64,000 bases of DNA, taken from positions 62,001 through 126,000 of the forward strand of contig NZ_JABEQE010000010.1 of assembly GCF_014174375.1 (NCBI RefSeq), written 5' to 3'. Both the position numbers and the translations under genes were made by a program. Shown in pieces: positions 24,648 through 33,728 of the stretch. The first letter of the stretch is position 1; every line of letters starts with the position of its first letter. Under the pieces are notes generated by a model, which did no database searches, was not told the origin of the DNA, and was given only the letters and a program-made list of their open reading frames with translations. This DNA comes from Gluconacetobacter asukensis. Lineage in GTDB: Bacteria; Pseudomonadota; Alphaproteobacteria; Acetobacterales; Acetobacteraceae.

Positions 24648-25829
24648 CTATTCCGCCCTGGGCGCCGAAAAACGTGACCCGGGTACCGCCAAAGATAATA
24701 AGGCCCCCAGGAATCCAACCAGCGCAACCGCGCCGCAGAACAGCGACATCGGAGCCGTGGGAGCCGTAGCTCCGAAGAGGAGTGATACGGAGAATATACC
24801 AAAATTAAGCAAGCTGGCATGGAGCGAGTTTATGGTTCCTCGGAAGCGAACTGAGAGACCATTGAGGCGAGCGTGATGCAGAGGCCCCGCGCAACCGTAA
24901 CCCAAGGCCCAGGGCGTGCCCACAGCACCAAGAGCCACTAGAGAACTCACCGGAAGTGCAAATGCGAGCACCCCCAAAGCGGCAATGCCTGCGCCAAATG
25001 GAAGGGCGACATGATGCAGACATCTATTTAATCGATGCCCTGATAGGTTTCCAACGATAATTGCTGCGCCCCAATAGGCAACCACGAGCGCTACATCCGT
25101 GGACCGCAAATCCAGCTTCCGAGCGGCCACGCCGGCAACAACGGCACCGAAACCGGCCATCCATCCGAGCCACAAGTAGCTAATCGACAGACTCAATCGC
25201 GCCTGTTGAACGCGTAGGGCCCCAGATACCAGCGCAAGGAAAGGCAGCCTTTCAGCGGAAGTGCGTCGGTCTGGGTCAAACAGAAGCGCAACGAAAAACA
25301 CCGCGCCGGAAGCAAGTGCAGAGAGCAAATAGTAAGCCGATTCCCAATCACCGTTTTTTGCAGCCCATCCTGCGCCCAGTGGAGTCACCACGAATGCCGC
25401 CATGAGACCAACGAACGCCTGCCCTACGCGCCTCCCAGCTTCTTCACCTCCTGCGATATCCCCGATTAGGGATAGCGCATTCGGTTGAATGATTGCCGCA
25501 CACAAACCGCAGAGAGCCGAGAGCGAGATAGCAACTGAGAGGACGGGTGACTGGGGAATTGCGGCATTACACGCGCCGAAACCGATCAATCCGGCCACCA
25601 GCGGCCACTTACGGCCAAAGTGGTCCGACAACGGGCCCGCCACCAAAGCGACGGATCCGTATGTCAAGCCGTATGCAGCGGAGAGATAGGCAATAGCACT
25701 CGACGACGCCCCAAAATGCCTTCCCATGACATACATCATGGGACCAGCGATAACTTCCGCCGATCCAATCAGGAAGAGGCAACCACATATAGTTAGCAGT
25801 TGGTAAATGGAGATGTGTACCCGATCCAA
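24648..25829 (-). CDS. MFS transporter, drug/metabolite efflux type
   Basis: This is an inner-membrane major facilitator protein of about 393 residues with around 12 hydrophobic segments. The loop 2-3 signature GPLSDHFGRKWPLV (family GxxxDRxGRR) is present. The likely start is TTG at 25827-25829, six bases behind AGGAGA; a GTG at 25850 in the same frame has no ribosome site. It is the last of three minus-strand genes after the ImmA/IrrE-like gene and folE, 57 bases after folE. Base composition is visibly less GC-rich than the flanks. It probably exports the product of the cluster; that is inference. Confidence 0.82.
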   Translation of the reverse strand: MDRVHISIYQLLTICGCLFLIGSAEVIAGPMMYVMGRHFGASSSAIAYLSAAYGLTYGSVALVAGPLSDHFGRKWPLVAGLIGFGACNAAIPQSPVLSVAISLSALCGLCAAIIQPNALSLIGDIAGGEEAGRRVGQAFVGLMAAFVVTPLGAGWAAKNGDWESAYYLLSALASGAVFFVALLFDPDRRTSAERLPFLALVSGALRVQQARLSLSISYLWLGWMAGFGAVVAGVAARKLDLRSTDVALVVAYWGAAIIVGNLSGHRLNRCLHHVALPFGAGIAALGVLAFALPVSSLVALGAVGTPWALGYGCAGPLHHARLNGLSVRFRGTINSLHASLLNFGIFSVSLLFGATAPTAPMSLFCGAVALVGFLGALLSLAVPGSRFSAPRAE

Positions 25830-25886
25830 CGAAGATCTCCTGTTTCGCACGAGGCAGCCGAAACGAAAGCACGGAGTTCTTGGACC

Positions 25887-26510
25887 TCAAACGCCCTGAA
25901 GTCCAGGGGTTTGCTGTAGCCCGAGAAGAGAGAAGAGTTCCGTCCTCGTCCCAAAGTCTTCTCTGAATGCACCTGTCATTCGGCTGGTCACCATTCCCAC
26001 GCCGGGCCTATGGACGCCCCGTGTCGTCATGCATTGGTGCGAACCTTGCACAATGACCGCTACACCGCGCGGCTTCAGGACATCGTCGATGGCATTCGCA
26101 ATTTGGGCAGTCATCTTCTCCTGAATCGTAAACCGTTTCGAGTAACCGTCTACCAACCGGGCCAGCTTCGAGATTCCTACGACGCGCGATGCCGGAAGAT
26201 AGGCAAGATGGACGAAACCTACAATTGGAACCATATGATGTTCGCAATGACTCTCGAAGCGAATATTCTGGAGCGCAACAATCTCATCGTAGCCCTCCAC
26301 CTCATCAAAAGTTCGACCGAGTGTTTCTCTTGGGTCCATCGCGTACCCCGCGAAAAACTCGCCGTAGGATCTCACGACACGATCTGGGGTCCCTAACAGG
26401 CCTTCACGGGACGGGTCGTCTCCCGCCCACCGAAGCAGCGTTCGAACCGCTGCTTCAGCTTCTTCCGCTGTTGGTCGCACCGCGGCCTCACTAAAGTTCG
26501 TCTTTAACAT
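25887..26510 (-). CDS. folE: GTP cyclohydrolase I
   Basis: This 207-residue cytoplasmic enzyme converts GTP to 7,8-dihydroneopterin triphosphate, the entry to folate, pterin and 7-deazapurine pathways. The zinc ligands are present in [20 protein letters not shown] (Cys and His) and HQCMTTRGV (Cys). The substrate-binding [20 protein letters not shown] and the typical [13 protein letters not shown] are also intact, so it should be active. Start: ATG at 26510, or TTG at 26540 directly beside the stop of the upstream ImmA/IrrE-like gene. It sits in the foreign island among export and radical-SAM genes, so it is probably a dedicated paralogue rather than the housekeeping copy. Confidence 0.93.
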   Translation of the reverse strand: MLKTNFSEAAVRPTAEEAEAAVRTLLRWAGDDPSREGLLGTPDRVVRSYGEFFAGYAMDPRETLGRTFDEVEGYDEIVALQNIRFESHCEHHMVPIVGFVHLAYLPASRVVGISKLARLVDGYSKRFTIQEKMTAQIANAIDDVLKPRGVAVIVQGSHQCMTTRGVHRPGVGMVTSRMTGAFREDFGTRTELFSLLGLQQTPGLQGV

Positions 26511-26540
26511 GATATCATCGTCCGATCTGAAGGAGCCCAA

Positions 26541-27326
26541 TCAGAAAAAGTGGATTTCGAGCTTTATATCCTCGAGATATCGCCAATCAATTGCGTCAAC
26601 ATCGAAGGACCCGGAGCTATACACGCCATCATCGTACATATCATCCGGATCCACGGACAAGTCCCCGCAAATATACTTTTCAAGATACTCCCGATCAGTT
26701 TTTGTGATGGCACTTTTGCCGCGACCCGAAACGTCCACAATGTAGTTGATATCACCGACCTCATAAGCGCGAACGATCGGTCCAACGTTCTCCAAACCAA
26801 GTGTCCGCATAAGATCGATCGCAAAATTATTGGCTCCGATTTCAAATGATACCCGATCTTTCCTCTTCTGTTCGGTCATCTCGGGCGGCGCCTCAAGACC
26901 GTTTGCTTGACCTTCTGTTTCGTAGTAGTGCAGTGCAGCCTGTACACCACGAAGATCATATATGTACGAGTAGCGTTCGACATTTTTCCTCTTCGCCTCA
27001 CATATAAAATAATAATGACCTAAGCTGTGAAGCATCATAAATGCGCGAGAGGTCAGGGATACCGATTCCGAAAAGACGATGTCTTTTCCCTTGATCATCG
27101 CTTTAATGTTAAACGGATGAGAAGGAACTTCGGCAAATCGAAGTCCAAAATGATCCTCGAGCTTCCTTGTTAGGCCACGGTATCCATCCGGAGTCATCGC
27201 AGCTATTAACTGCTCCACCCTGGAGTCGAGATCGGCCTTTGTGTCAGCGTTGATGACGTTAGAAATATGATCCACTGAAGTCTCCGATTCGGTCAAGTTA
27301 GTAACCAACACACAGATTTGAACCAT
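26541..27326 (-). CDS. ImmA/IrrE-like protein with altered metalloprotease motif
   Basis: This 261-residue protein resembles the ImmA/IrrE zinc peptidase domain. SRAFMMLHSLGHYYF (His100 to His104) aligns with the family RFTLAHELGHYLL, and FEIGANNFAIDLM (Glu162) aligns with the third-ligand segment ExxANxFAxxLL. The catalytic glutamate of HExxH is replaced by serine (HSLGH). All three metal ligands appear kept, so it may bind metal without cleaving peptides. No DNA-binding domain precedes it; the C-terminus is acidic (DPDDMYDDG). It is the first gene of the minus-strand folE-MFS run. The family call is by motif and is tentative. Confidence 0.6.
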   Translation of the reverse strand: MVQICVLVTNLTESETSVDHISNVINADTKADLDSRVEQLIAAMTPDGYRGLTRKLEDHFGLRFAEVPSHPFNIKAMIKGKDIVFSESVSLTSRAFMMLHSLGHYYFICEAKRKNVERYSYIYDLRGVQAALHYYETEGQANGLEAPPEMTEQKRKDRVSFEIGANNFAIDLMRTLGLENVGPIVRAYEVGDINYIVDVSGRGKSAITKTDREYLEKYICGDLSVDPDDMYDDGVYSSGSFDVDAIDWRYLEDIKLEIHFF

Positions 27327-27447
27327 CAATACGCCATCCAGGTTCGAATTTCACAACATCTTCCACTTGGGGCGTTACATATTAGTCAGTGGCGCTAGTA
27401 GACTTGTTCTTAGTGGCATAACTTGAATTCCTATACTGACGAACACC

Positions 27448-28407
27448 TTACTTCGGGGGCGGTGCGTTTATGGCGCGCGGCGTCAGTTGCGCGGTTGGGC
27501 GTAGTGGTAGAAGTGCAGGATTGGCGATCAAGATCACTGCGGTCAAAATCATCACCCCGCCGACGATAGCAAGCGGAGAGAGAGTCTCGTTAAACAGTGC
27601 GAAACCAATCACGGCGCCAAACAGTGGCTGTAGAGCGAGAATATTATTAACCACAACACCTTTTACTTTTGGTATTGCATAATTGGACAATACTAAGAAT
27701 CCAATATTGCAGATGCCTGCTATCAGTGCGACCAACAGGGTGTGCGGTGTAATACGTGGCACATCGCCTGACCACAGAATCCAAGCGGCTGAAAACACGC
27801 CCATGATCAGCGCGGCCGTGAAAAGCATCAACAACGTTGTCTCGCGATTGTTGAGAAAGGACGACTGCCGCTTCCGCGCGAGGATACCATAGGACATAAA
27901 TAGCGTCGCCAAAACTGCGCAGGACAAGGGCCAATTGAATTCGAATCGGAGTCCCGCAGCGGAAATAATGGTGATTGCCGCACCAACAAATGCGAAGCTA
28001 ACTAGAGCTGTCTCGCGATACGATATCCGTTCTTTGAAGACCAAGGCGCTCAGCAGCGCTGGCGCTGGCAGCGCCATAATCACGGCGACCGAGGCGTAAT
28101 TTCCATTCACAAAGGCGACAGTCCCAAGCGAAATCGCGATCACGAACATCGAGACGGCCCGCACAGCGGTCAAGCGCAGGTCAGAAGGCGGCATGCGAGC
28201 ATATTTTCCAAAATCAATGGAGCGCCAACTCACTGCAAGAAGCACAAGTGCCCCCATTAGACAGCGCAGGCCAACCTGCTCCGCGACATTGAGCTGGGCG
28301 GCGAGCTCACGGGCAAAAATACCCATGATCGACCCGATGAAAGCAGTGCCGACAAGAGCAGCAACTGGCAGCGGCAAGGAATGATCGTCATCCGAAGTTT
28401 CGGTCAC
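27448..28407 (-). CDS. EamA-family (DMT superfamily) exporter
   Basis: This is a 319-residue inner-membrane protein with ten hydrophobic segments in two EamA repeats (roughly residues 12-140 and 155-295). The late GVVVNNILALQPLFGAVIGF and LFNETLSPLAIVGGVMIL match the repeat signature (family LxPvxaallgxlxLgExl). Start is GTG at 28407 with AGGGGAGA upstream. It is divergent from the TauE/SafE gene with 123 bases between them. In the cluster it would be a second exporter for the product or a precursor; the substrate is unknown. Confidence 0.85.
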   Translation of the reverse strand: MTETSDDDHSLPLPVAALVGTAFIGSIMGIFARELAAQLNVAEQVGLRCLMGALVLLAVSWRSIDFGKYARMPPSDLRLTAVRAVSMFVIAISLGTVAFVNGNYASVAVIMALPAPALLSALVFKERISYRETALVSFAFVGAAITIISAAGLRFEFNWPLSCAVLATLFMSYGILARKRQSSFLNNRETTLLMLFTAALIMGVFSAAWILWSGDVPRITPHTLLVALIAGICNIGFLVLSNYAIPKVKGVVVNNILALQPLFGAVIGFALFNETLSPLAIVGGVMILTAVILIANPALLPLRPTAQLTPRAINAPPPK

Positions 28408-28530
28408 GTGAAGTCTCCCCTATATGCTCAAAGCATTATGAAACAATCGCACGCAATCCACTTGACACATTTCTCCGGTCGAACATATCGTCGTTTCGCT
28501 AAGTGTCAATATGGTAGCTCGAGGCTGATT

Positions 28531-29436
28531 ATGGACGAACGAAATCAGGCTAGCTTGGACTATCTCATAATTGATCGCCGCTCTTCTGCTCCAATTGAAT
28601 GGCTCGGCTTTATCAGGCTCTTTCCGATCTTGACACTCGCTTACATGATCTGGAGTGGGCCGGGCCACGCTATCGCCGTGGAGAAATTGTGGCTTATACC
28701 GATAGGTGTTGCCGGGGCCTTTGTGGCCAATTCGACGGGCATTGGCGGTGGCATCGTTTTCGTTCCGGCCTTCAAATATCTAGGTATCGATCCGGCAGAC
28801 GTTATTGGCACTAGCATCCTGATCCAGTGTTTCGGGATGAGTATGGGTGCTCTTACCTATCTAAGCGGACGTATTCGCAACCGCCGCGGTGGATTGCAAA
28901 ATCGGACGTACGTAACTTCCGTCCTAGTCGCGCTGATTCCATCTGTCTTCAGTGCGGTTTTGGTGACGTCGGCGGACCTGCGCCCCGACATACCAGTTAC
29001 TCAGGTCTTCAAACTGGTTTCATTTGTGTTGCTTGTTCTTATGCTGGGTTCCGAACTCTCGGGCATCAAAGGGGACGGCTGCTTCCGGTCGACCACGGAC
29101 GGCCCTATACTATTTGTTCTGGGACTTATTGGCGGAGTATTTGTCGGCTGGATATCGATCGGTGCGGGCGAATTGATCGCAGTCTATATGCTGATGCGTG
29201 GCTTTGTGCCACGCGATGCCATCGGCATAGCCGTCGTCGTCACTGCGTTGCTAGTGCTATGCGTGACGGTCTTCTCGTTTCCGCCACTTATGACCGACCG
29301 TGTAGACGGTCTTTTCATCGCTGTAGGCGCACTCTGTGGGGGAGTCTTAGGGCCCACTCTCGTGAGCGTAGTCGGTCCACGACGCATGAAACTTTTCTGC
29401 GCCGCGTGGATCGCACTGTCGTTGGTAGCTGTCTGA
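28531..29436 (+). CDS. TauE/SafE-family membrane permease
   Basis: This is a polytopic protein of about 301 residues. The two family repeats are visible: GVAGAFVANSTGIGGGIVFV with GIDPADVIGTS in the first half, and GGVFVGWISIGAGELIAVYM with FVPRDAIGIAVVV in the second. TauE/SafE proteins export sulfite, sulfoacetate and other small organosulfur or organic anions. The ATG at 28531 has GAGG at a suitable distance; the frame is open back to 28381. It heads the plus-strand run leading into the radical SAM gene, 109 bases away. Confidence 0.82.
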   Translation: MDERNQASLDYLIIDRRSSAPIEWLGFIRLFPILTLAYMIWSGPGHAIAVEKLWLIPIGVAGAFVANSTGIGGGIVFVPAFKYLGIDPADVIGTSILIQCFGMSMGALTYLSGRIRNRRGGLQNRTYVTSVLVALIPSVFSAVLVTSADLRPDIPVTQVFKLVSFVLLVLMLGSELSGIKGDGCFRSTTDGPILFVLGLIGGVFVGWISIGAGELIAVYMLMRGFVPRDAIGIAVVVTALLVLCVTVFSFPPLMTDRVDGLFIAVGALCGGVLGPTLVSVVGPRRMKLFCAAWIALSLVAV

Positions 29437-29545
29437 GATATCCATGTAATGTAGCGGTCCGGCGACCTGAGCAACAAACTTCACGCGATTTTCTTACCGG
29501 TAGATAGGAACATTCGGAGTCAGGTATTCCATAAAAGGAAATGCG

Positions 29546-30916
29546 ATGTTAGGCGAAACACTGATGGACTTCTCCAGCTTCCTGGCGGACAACGTAAGCC
29601 GAAAGGCGCTTCCCACCTATGTATATGGGTATCCATCGAAGCGGACCTATCGGAACTTTAGCAATCCTCTTACTATGGACGATATAGTGAGCGCCGCCGC
29701 AGGTTTCACGGGCGTCAATCTCTATTTTCACATTCCATTTTGCCGCTACCGGTGCACGTATTGCACGTTATTCCTCACCACTCGGCATTCCGATGATTTG
29801 AAACAGGCCTACGTAGATCGTCTAATCGAGTATATCCGTGGATATGGTCGATATTTTTCTGATCACACGGTCGAAAGCATCTATTTCGGTGGCGGAACGC
29901 CAACGCTTTTGACAGCAAAGCAATTCGAACAGCTCTTCCAGGCCATTCATGCGTCCTTTCCCAAGGTCGCAGAGAAGTGCGAGATTACCGTCGAGGCCGC
30001 TCCAGACTGTTTGGGCGATGAGTTGCTTGACGCAATTCGGGACCTTGGTGTGAACCGCATGAGTATGGGCATCCAAAGCATGCAGCCTGGCGAATTATCC
30101 CATTCCGGGCGTCCTTACGCAATCGACGTCGCGAGGGAAGCCATCACGGCCATTTCCAGCCGCTTTGCACATGTAAACCTGGACCTGATCTACGGGCTGC
30201 GCGGCCAGTCTCGAGACAGCTGGAATCAATCGCTCGCCGAGATTATCGACTATGGTCCGACCACCCTGTCGCTCTATCCGGTCGTCGTACGTCCGTTGAC
30301 CAATATCAGCAAGACGGCCGTCAATGATCCAGAATTATTCTTTTCTGCCGAGGAAAAGTACGACATCTACGACGAGAATGTGGAGAAGATGGCCCGACAT
30401 GGCTACAAGCAGGAGTCGTTTACCCGCTTCACTCGCTTGCCATCTGGCGATGCCTATCAACAGGAAGCCTCTGACTTCGCGGGAACGCCGCTTATCGGTT
30501 TCGGCGCCGGCGCGCGCAGCCATATCGGCCGCTATCACTTTAGTACCGACTATGCGGTGGACCGCACGGTAGCTCTCGACATCGTCAAATCATATGCAGA
30601 CCGGCCTTTCAACGCACAGGCGATCGCTTCGCAAGGCATTACTCTGTCGGAGGAGGAAATGGAGCGGCGTTTCGTGCTCCTGAACCTCACGCTTTCTCAT
30701 CTCGATCGCAAGCTTTACCGACAAAGATTCAAAAAGTCGATCGACACCATGTTCTCCGAGCAACTGCGCGCGCTGACCAGCAACGGATTCATCACGGAGA
30801 CCGGTGATGGCCGGCTTCTGCTGACGACGCGCGGCTACAAATATTCGAACATCATCGCCCGCGTCTTCTATTCAGACCGGATGATCGAACTTGAAAACTC
30901 CTATCAGAGCGTGTGA
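29546..30916 (+). CDS. HemN/HemW-like radical SAM enzyme
   Basis: This 456-residue protein binds a 4Fe-4S cluster by the radical SAM motif FCRYRCTYCTLF (CxxxCxxC, about residues 67-74). Other family stretches are SIYFGGGTPTLLTAKQF, VNRMSMGIQSMQPGEL, NLDLIYGLRGQSRDSW and IGFGAGARSHIG. The C-terminal HemN-like domain ends LLLTTRGYKYSNI. The architecture is that of HemN/HemW, but the family also includes class C methyltransferases and cyclopropane-forming enzymes of natural product pathways. Its partner SAM methyltransferase starts seven bases downstream, which points away from simple heme chaperoning. AAAAGGAA precedes the ATG. Confidence 0.85.
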   Translation: MLGETLMDFSSFLADNVSRKALPTYVYGYPSKRTYRNFSNPLTMDDIVSAAAGFTGVNLYFHIPFCRYRCTYCTLFLTTRHSDDLKQAYVDRLIEYIRGYGRYFSDHTVESIYFGGGTPTLLTAKQFEQLFQAIHASFPKVAEKCEITVEAAPDCLGDELLDAIRDLGVNRMSMGIQSMQPGELSHSGRPYAIDVAREAITAISSRFAHVNLDLIYGLRGQSRDSWNQSLAEIIDYGPTTLSLYPVVVRPLTNISKTAVNDPELFFSAEEKYDIYDENVEKMARHGYKQESFTRFTRLPSGDAYQQEASDFAGTPLIGFGAGARSHIGRYHFSTDYAVDRTVALDIVKSYADRPFNAQAIASQGITLSEEEMERRFVLLNLTLSHLDRKLYRQRFKKSIDTMFSEQLRALTSNGFITETGDGRLLLTTRGYKYSNIIARVFYSDRMIELENSYQSV

Positions 30917-30923
30917 GAAGATC

Positions 30924-31877
30924 ATGGCACAGACACAGAGAAAGACTCCTTTTTGGGATCTCGGCTACTCAAACCGGGCAGTTTCGTGCATGGGAGGTCC
31001 GAGCATAGAGGTGTTCGAGGTCTCCCCGGCCCTGCGGGCGAGGGCCCGCGTCGTCGAACTGGGTTGCGGTGAGGGCCGCAACGCCTTGTACCTGGCTCAG
31101 CTCGGTCACACCGTCTTTGCCTCCGATATTTCGCAGGCCGCGATCGACAAGCTGAAACATTTCGCCACCGATCTCGATGTCCAAGTCGTCGCAGAACTGA
31201 AAGGTGCGCAGGATTTTGTCTCACCGCCGGATATCGATTTGTTCGTTGCCCAGACTGTCCTGCACTTTTTCGAGACGGAGGTATGGAAGGCAATCCTTCG
31301 AGACGCGATCAGGAATACGCGCGACGGCGGGATCCATTGCCTGACGAATTTCATGGATGAGAAAGACTACCCGTTGCCGAAGGAGATCATTGATTGTGGC
31401 CATCTATGCAAATTCCAGCGCGGCGACATTGAGGAGATCTACAAGGCCGAAGGTTGGGAAATCATTCGCTCTGACCATTACGTAAAATGGGACTCTCATC
31501 CTGGCATTGTGATGCATGCCCATTCTTGTGAGAAGATCGTTGCGAGGAAGCCGAGCAAGGACTATCTCCTGCCCAAGATCGAGATCGGCGTGATGGATGC
31601 ACCTAACACGATTCCGTCTACCGACTTCCTCGGAGTGTCGCTGGGTGTCAGCCGCGCAGACGTTACTGGCAAATTCGGCGACCCGCACACAAGCCACGGT
31701 ATGACAATCCGCCAGCGTACTGTGGCCGGCAATAACCAAGTGGGCCTTGCCGACAGTTATGTGCTCGAGGATCTGATTTACGGCACATATGGTTTTCAGT
31801 TCGTCAATGGTCTGCTAACTGGAAAATACCGCTATTTCACCAGTCCGCGCCGCGTGTCTGTGGTCGGCAATGCCTGA
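30924..31877 (+). CDS. Class I SAM-dependent methyltransferase (TehB-like) with C-terminal extension
   Basis: This is a protein of about 317 residues. Residues ~10-180 form a class I methyltransferase of TehB/tellurite-resistance type: motif I VVELGCGEGRNALYLAQLG, acidic post-motif VFASDIS, and then DLFVAQTVLHFF and HCLTNFMDE. The last ~130 residues (from LPKIEIGVMDAPN) are an unrecognised beta-rich extension also rich in Gly and Tyr. I chose the ATG at 30924 because GAGAAG precedes it. It starts seven bases after the radical SAM gene and overlaps the epimerase gene by eight bases, so the three are translated together. Confidence 0.82.
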   Translation: MAQTQRKTPFWDLGYSNRAVSCMGGPSIEVFEVSPALRARARVVELGCGEGRNALYLAQLGHTVFASDISQAAIDKLKHFATDLDVQVVAELKGAQDFVSPPDIDLFVAQTVLHFFETEVWKAILRDAIRNTRDGGIHCLTNFMDEKDYPLPKEIIDCGHLCKFQRGDIEEIYKAEGWEIIRSDHYVKWDSHPGIVMHAHSCEKIVARKPSKDYLLPKIEIGVMDAPNTIPSTDFLGVSLGVSRADVTGKFGDPHTSHGMTIRQRTVAGNNQVGLADSYVLEDLIYGTYGFQFVNGLLTGKYRYFTSPRRVSVVGNA

Positions 31878-32874
31878 TCTCCCCGAACGGACAATGCTTG
31901 TGTCCGGTGCGGCTGGCTTTGTCGGCCGCGCCATCGTTGATCATTTCCATCACTCGCGTGGGTGGTCGGTCTGCGCGACCGATCGTGCGGTTGGCCCCTG
32001 TGCGGTGGCGGTTCGTCAAGGTGAATTAGCGGACGTCTTGCGGAAGACGAACTTCTTGAGCGCGATCGATGTCTATGTACACTCCATGGTTGACATTCGT
32101 CCGCACTATACCCGAGAGGAGATAAGGGCGCGGAACGAAAAACCACTACGCGCCGCGCTTGAACGATGCAGGTCGGCGAACGTCCGCGCCTTCATACTTA
32201 TATCGAGTTCCACGGCGCTTCCCGCCGGGCTCTGGTCGTCAGCACCGGAGGCTCTGGCGGAGCCGCCGCGCGACGCCTATGGCGCCGTGCGGCATGCGAT
32301 GGAAAAGTGTGTAATCGACTCTAATAGCTGCGATTTTTTCACCGCCGTCGTCCGTCCCCATATCGTTCTCGGACCGAAGCGGGCAGGCGTGTTCGAAAGC
32401 ACGCTCAACCGTATCCGTCAACACAAGACAGTCTATTTGCCTCGCTCGGCTGAAGCGCCACAGCATGTCATCCACGTGGCCGACTTAGCGCGTGCGATCG
32501 ACCACGTCCTTGCGGAGGGGATTCCGGGGGTCGTAAATGTTGGCTGCCCGGTCAAACACTCGCCTCGGGCCTATTTTGAGCAGATGATCTACGAATCCGG
32601 ATCGGCCTCGCGGATCGTCACTGTCGCGAACACGTTTATCGCACCTGTTCTCTTCGCGTCCGATCACTTCGGTCTCAATCTGTTTGGCCCGAACCGGGCG
32701 CTATTCAGTTCCAACGGCTTTGTCTTTGAAACCAGAAAGCTGGAGCTGGAATCCGGATTTTCATATCGTTTTTCAGAGGAACAATCATGGCACTCAATCT
32801 TGAGCGTGGACGGCGGCGCGAAGAGAAACCCGTGCAAAAAAGCGGTGATCGACCTCGGGCGAATGCTACAGTGA
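31870..32874 (+). CDS. NAD(P)-dependent epimerase/dehydratase-like (extended SDR)
   Basis: This is a 334-residue extended SDR. The dinucleotide-binding motif is VSGAAGFVGRAIVDHF (GxxGxxG) and the active-site serine lies in FILISSSTALPAGL. The catalytic region reads DAYGAVRHAMEK: tyrosine is kept, but the residue four places on is arginine, not the usual lysine of YxxxK. Ser-Tyr are in place, so activity may be altered rather than lost. It may act as reductase, dehydratase or epimerase on the cluster intermediate. It overlaps the methyltransferase gene by eight bases. Confidence 0.75.
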   Translation: MPDLPERTMLVSGAAGFVGRAIVDHFHHSRGWSVCATDRAVGPCAVAVRQGELADVLRKTNFLSAIDVYVHSMVDIRPHYTREEIRARNEKPLRAALERCRSANVRAFILISSSTALPAGLWSSAPEALAEPPRDAYGAVRHAMEKCVIDSNSCDFFTAVVRPHIVLGPKRAGVFESTLNRIRQHKTVYLPRSAEAPQHVIHVADLARAIDHVLAEGIPGVVNVGCPVKHSPRAYFEQMIYESGSASRIVTVANTFIAPVLFASDHFGLNLFGPNRALFSSNGFVFETRKLELESGFSYRFSEEQSWHSILSVDGGAKRNPCKKAVIDLGRMLQ

Positions 32875-32876
32875 AG

Positions 32877-33692
32877 ATGGACCACGTGCGGGTGATCATC
32901 TCCGATCTCGACGGGACCCTAGCCAATGATGAGCGGGCGATCTTTTCCGGAACCCTTGCTAGGCTAGAGAAGTGCATCGGCGAGGGCTACGCCTTCGCCG
33001 TCGCGACGGCGCGACCGCTCGCATATCTGCATGGGGTCTTCCCCAGTCACCTATTCGACCGTATTTGGAAAATCTGCCACAATGGCGCCCAACTCTTCTC
33101 CCCAGACAGCAGGGTGATGTTCAAGCACGAGATAGGCCGTAGCGATCAAGTGGCGCTGCTCGACGCGCTCGGGGGCGAATACACCTCTTTGTCATGGTAC
33201 AGCGGTGATACTTGGTATACCGACGAATTCTTCTCCGACGGGCTGCGCCAAGCCTACGGCATTCCGTCCCATTATCCAGCCCCAATAGTAGGCGATGCCG
33301 CCTGTTTGCGGAGCCAGAGCGTGGAAAAAATCCTGGTGGTTGGCGCTCCCTTTCCTGACGCGCTGGCCGAAGTCTTCAAAGACCGACTTTCGATCCATAA
33401 GAGTCGCTCGGAAGATTTGCTAATGATTTCCTCTGGCGTCGCCAGCAAGGCAACCGCAGGCGAAGCAATGCTGTCCTATCTGGGCTACTCGTGGAATCAG
33501 ACCGCGGTAATCGGTGACGATATGAATGACGCCAGCCTATTTTCGCTCGCTGCGGTCAGTTTCGCCACCGCCGAAGCGCCTACGGCACTAAAAAAACTTG
33601 CCACCTTCAGGGTCGGCAGTAATAATGATCCGTCGATGTTCGTCGGCGTGCTGGCTGCGATCGGCGGCAGCTGCGACGCCAGCGAGGTGTGA
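32877..33692 (+). CDS. HAD-superfamily hydrolase (Cof/IIB type phosphatase)
   Basis: This is a 271-residue cytoplasmic phosphatase. Motif I VIISDLDGTLANDE supplies the two aspartates, motif II is FAVATARPLAYL, motif III lysine is in SGVASKATAGEAML, and motif IV is AVIGDDMNDASLFSLA. The large cap between motifs II and III is of the IIB class, which often acts on sugar or nucleotide phosphates. The ATG at 32877 gives a normal HAD N-terminus two bases after the epimerase stop. An upstream ATG at 32787 has a strong AGAGGA site but would overlap the epimerase by 88 bases. A phosphorylated intermediate of the cluster is the inferred substrate. Confidence 0.85.
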   Translation: MDHVRVIISDLDGTLANDERAIFSGTLARLEKCIGEGYAFAVATARPLAYLHGVFPSHLFDRIWKICHNGAQLFSPDSRVMFKHEIGRSDQVALLDALGGEYTSLSWYSGDTWYTDEFFSDGLRQAYGIPSHYPAPIVGDAACLRSQSVEKILVVGAPFPDALAEVFKDRLSIHKSRSEDLLMISSGVASKATAGEAMLSYLGYSWNQTAVIGDDMNDASLFSLAAVSFATAEAPTALKKLATFRVGSNNDPSMFVGVLAAIGGSCDASEV

Positions 33693-33728
33693 CGCTGCTG
33701 AACTAGGTACTTGTGGCAAGTCTGGGCC

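Noticed and set aside
27335-27360. GGTTCGAATTT resembling a tRNA T-loop
   Set aside because: No acceptor, D or anticodon stems could be built around it on either strand.
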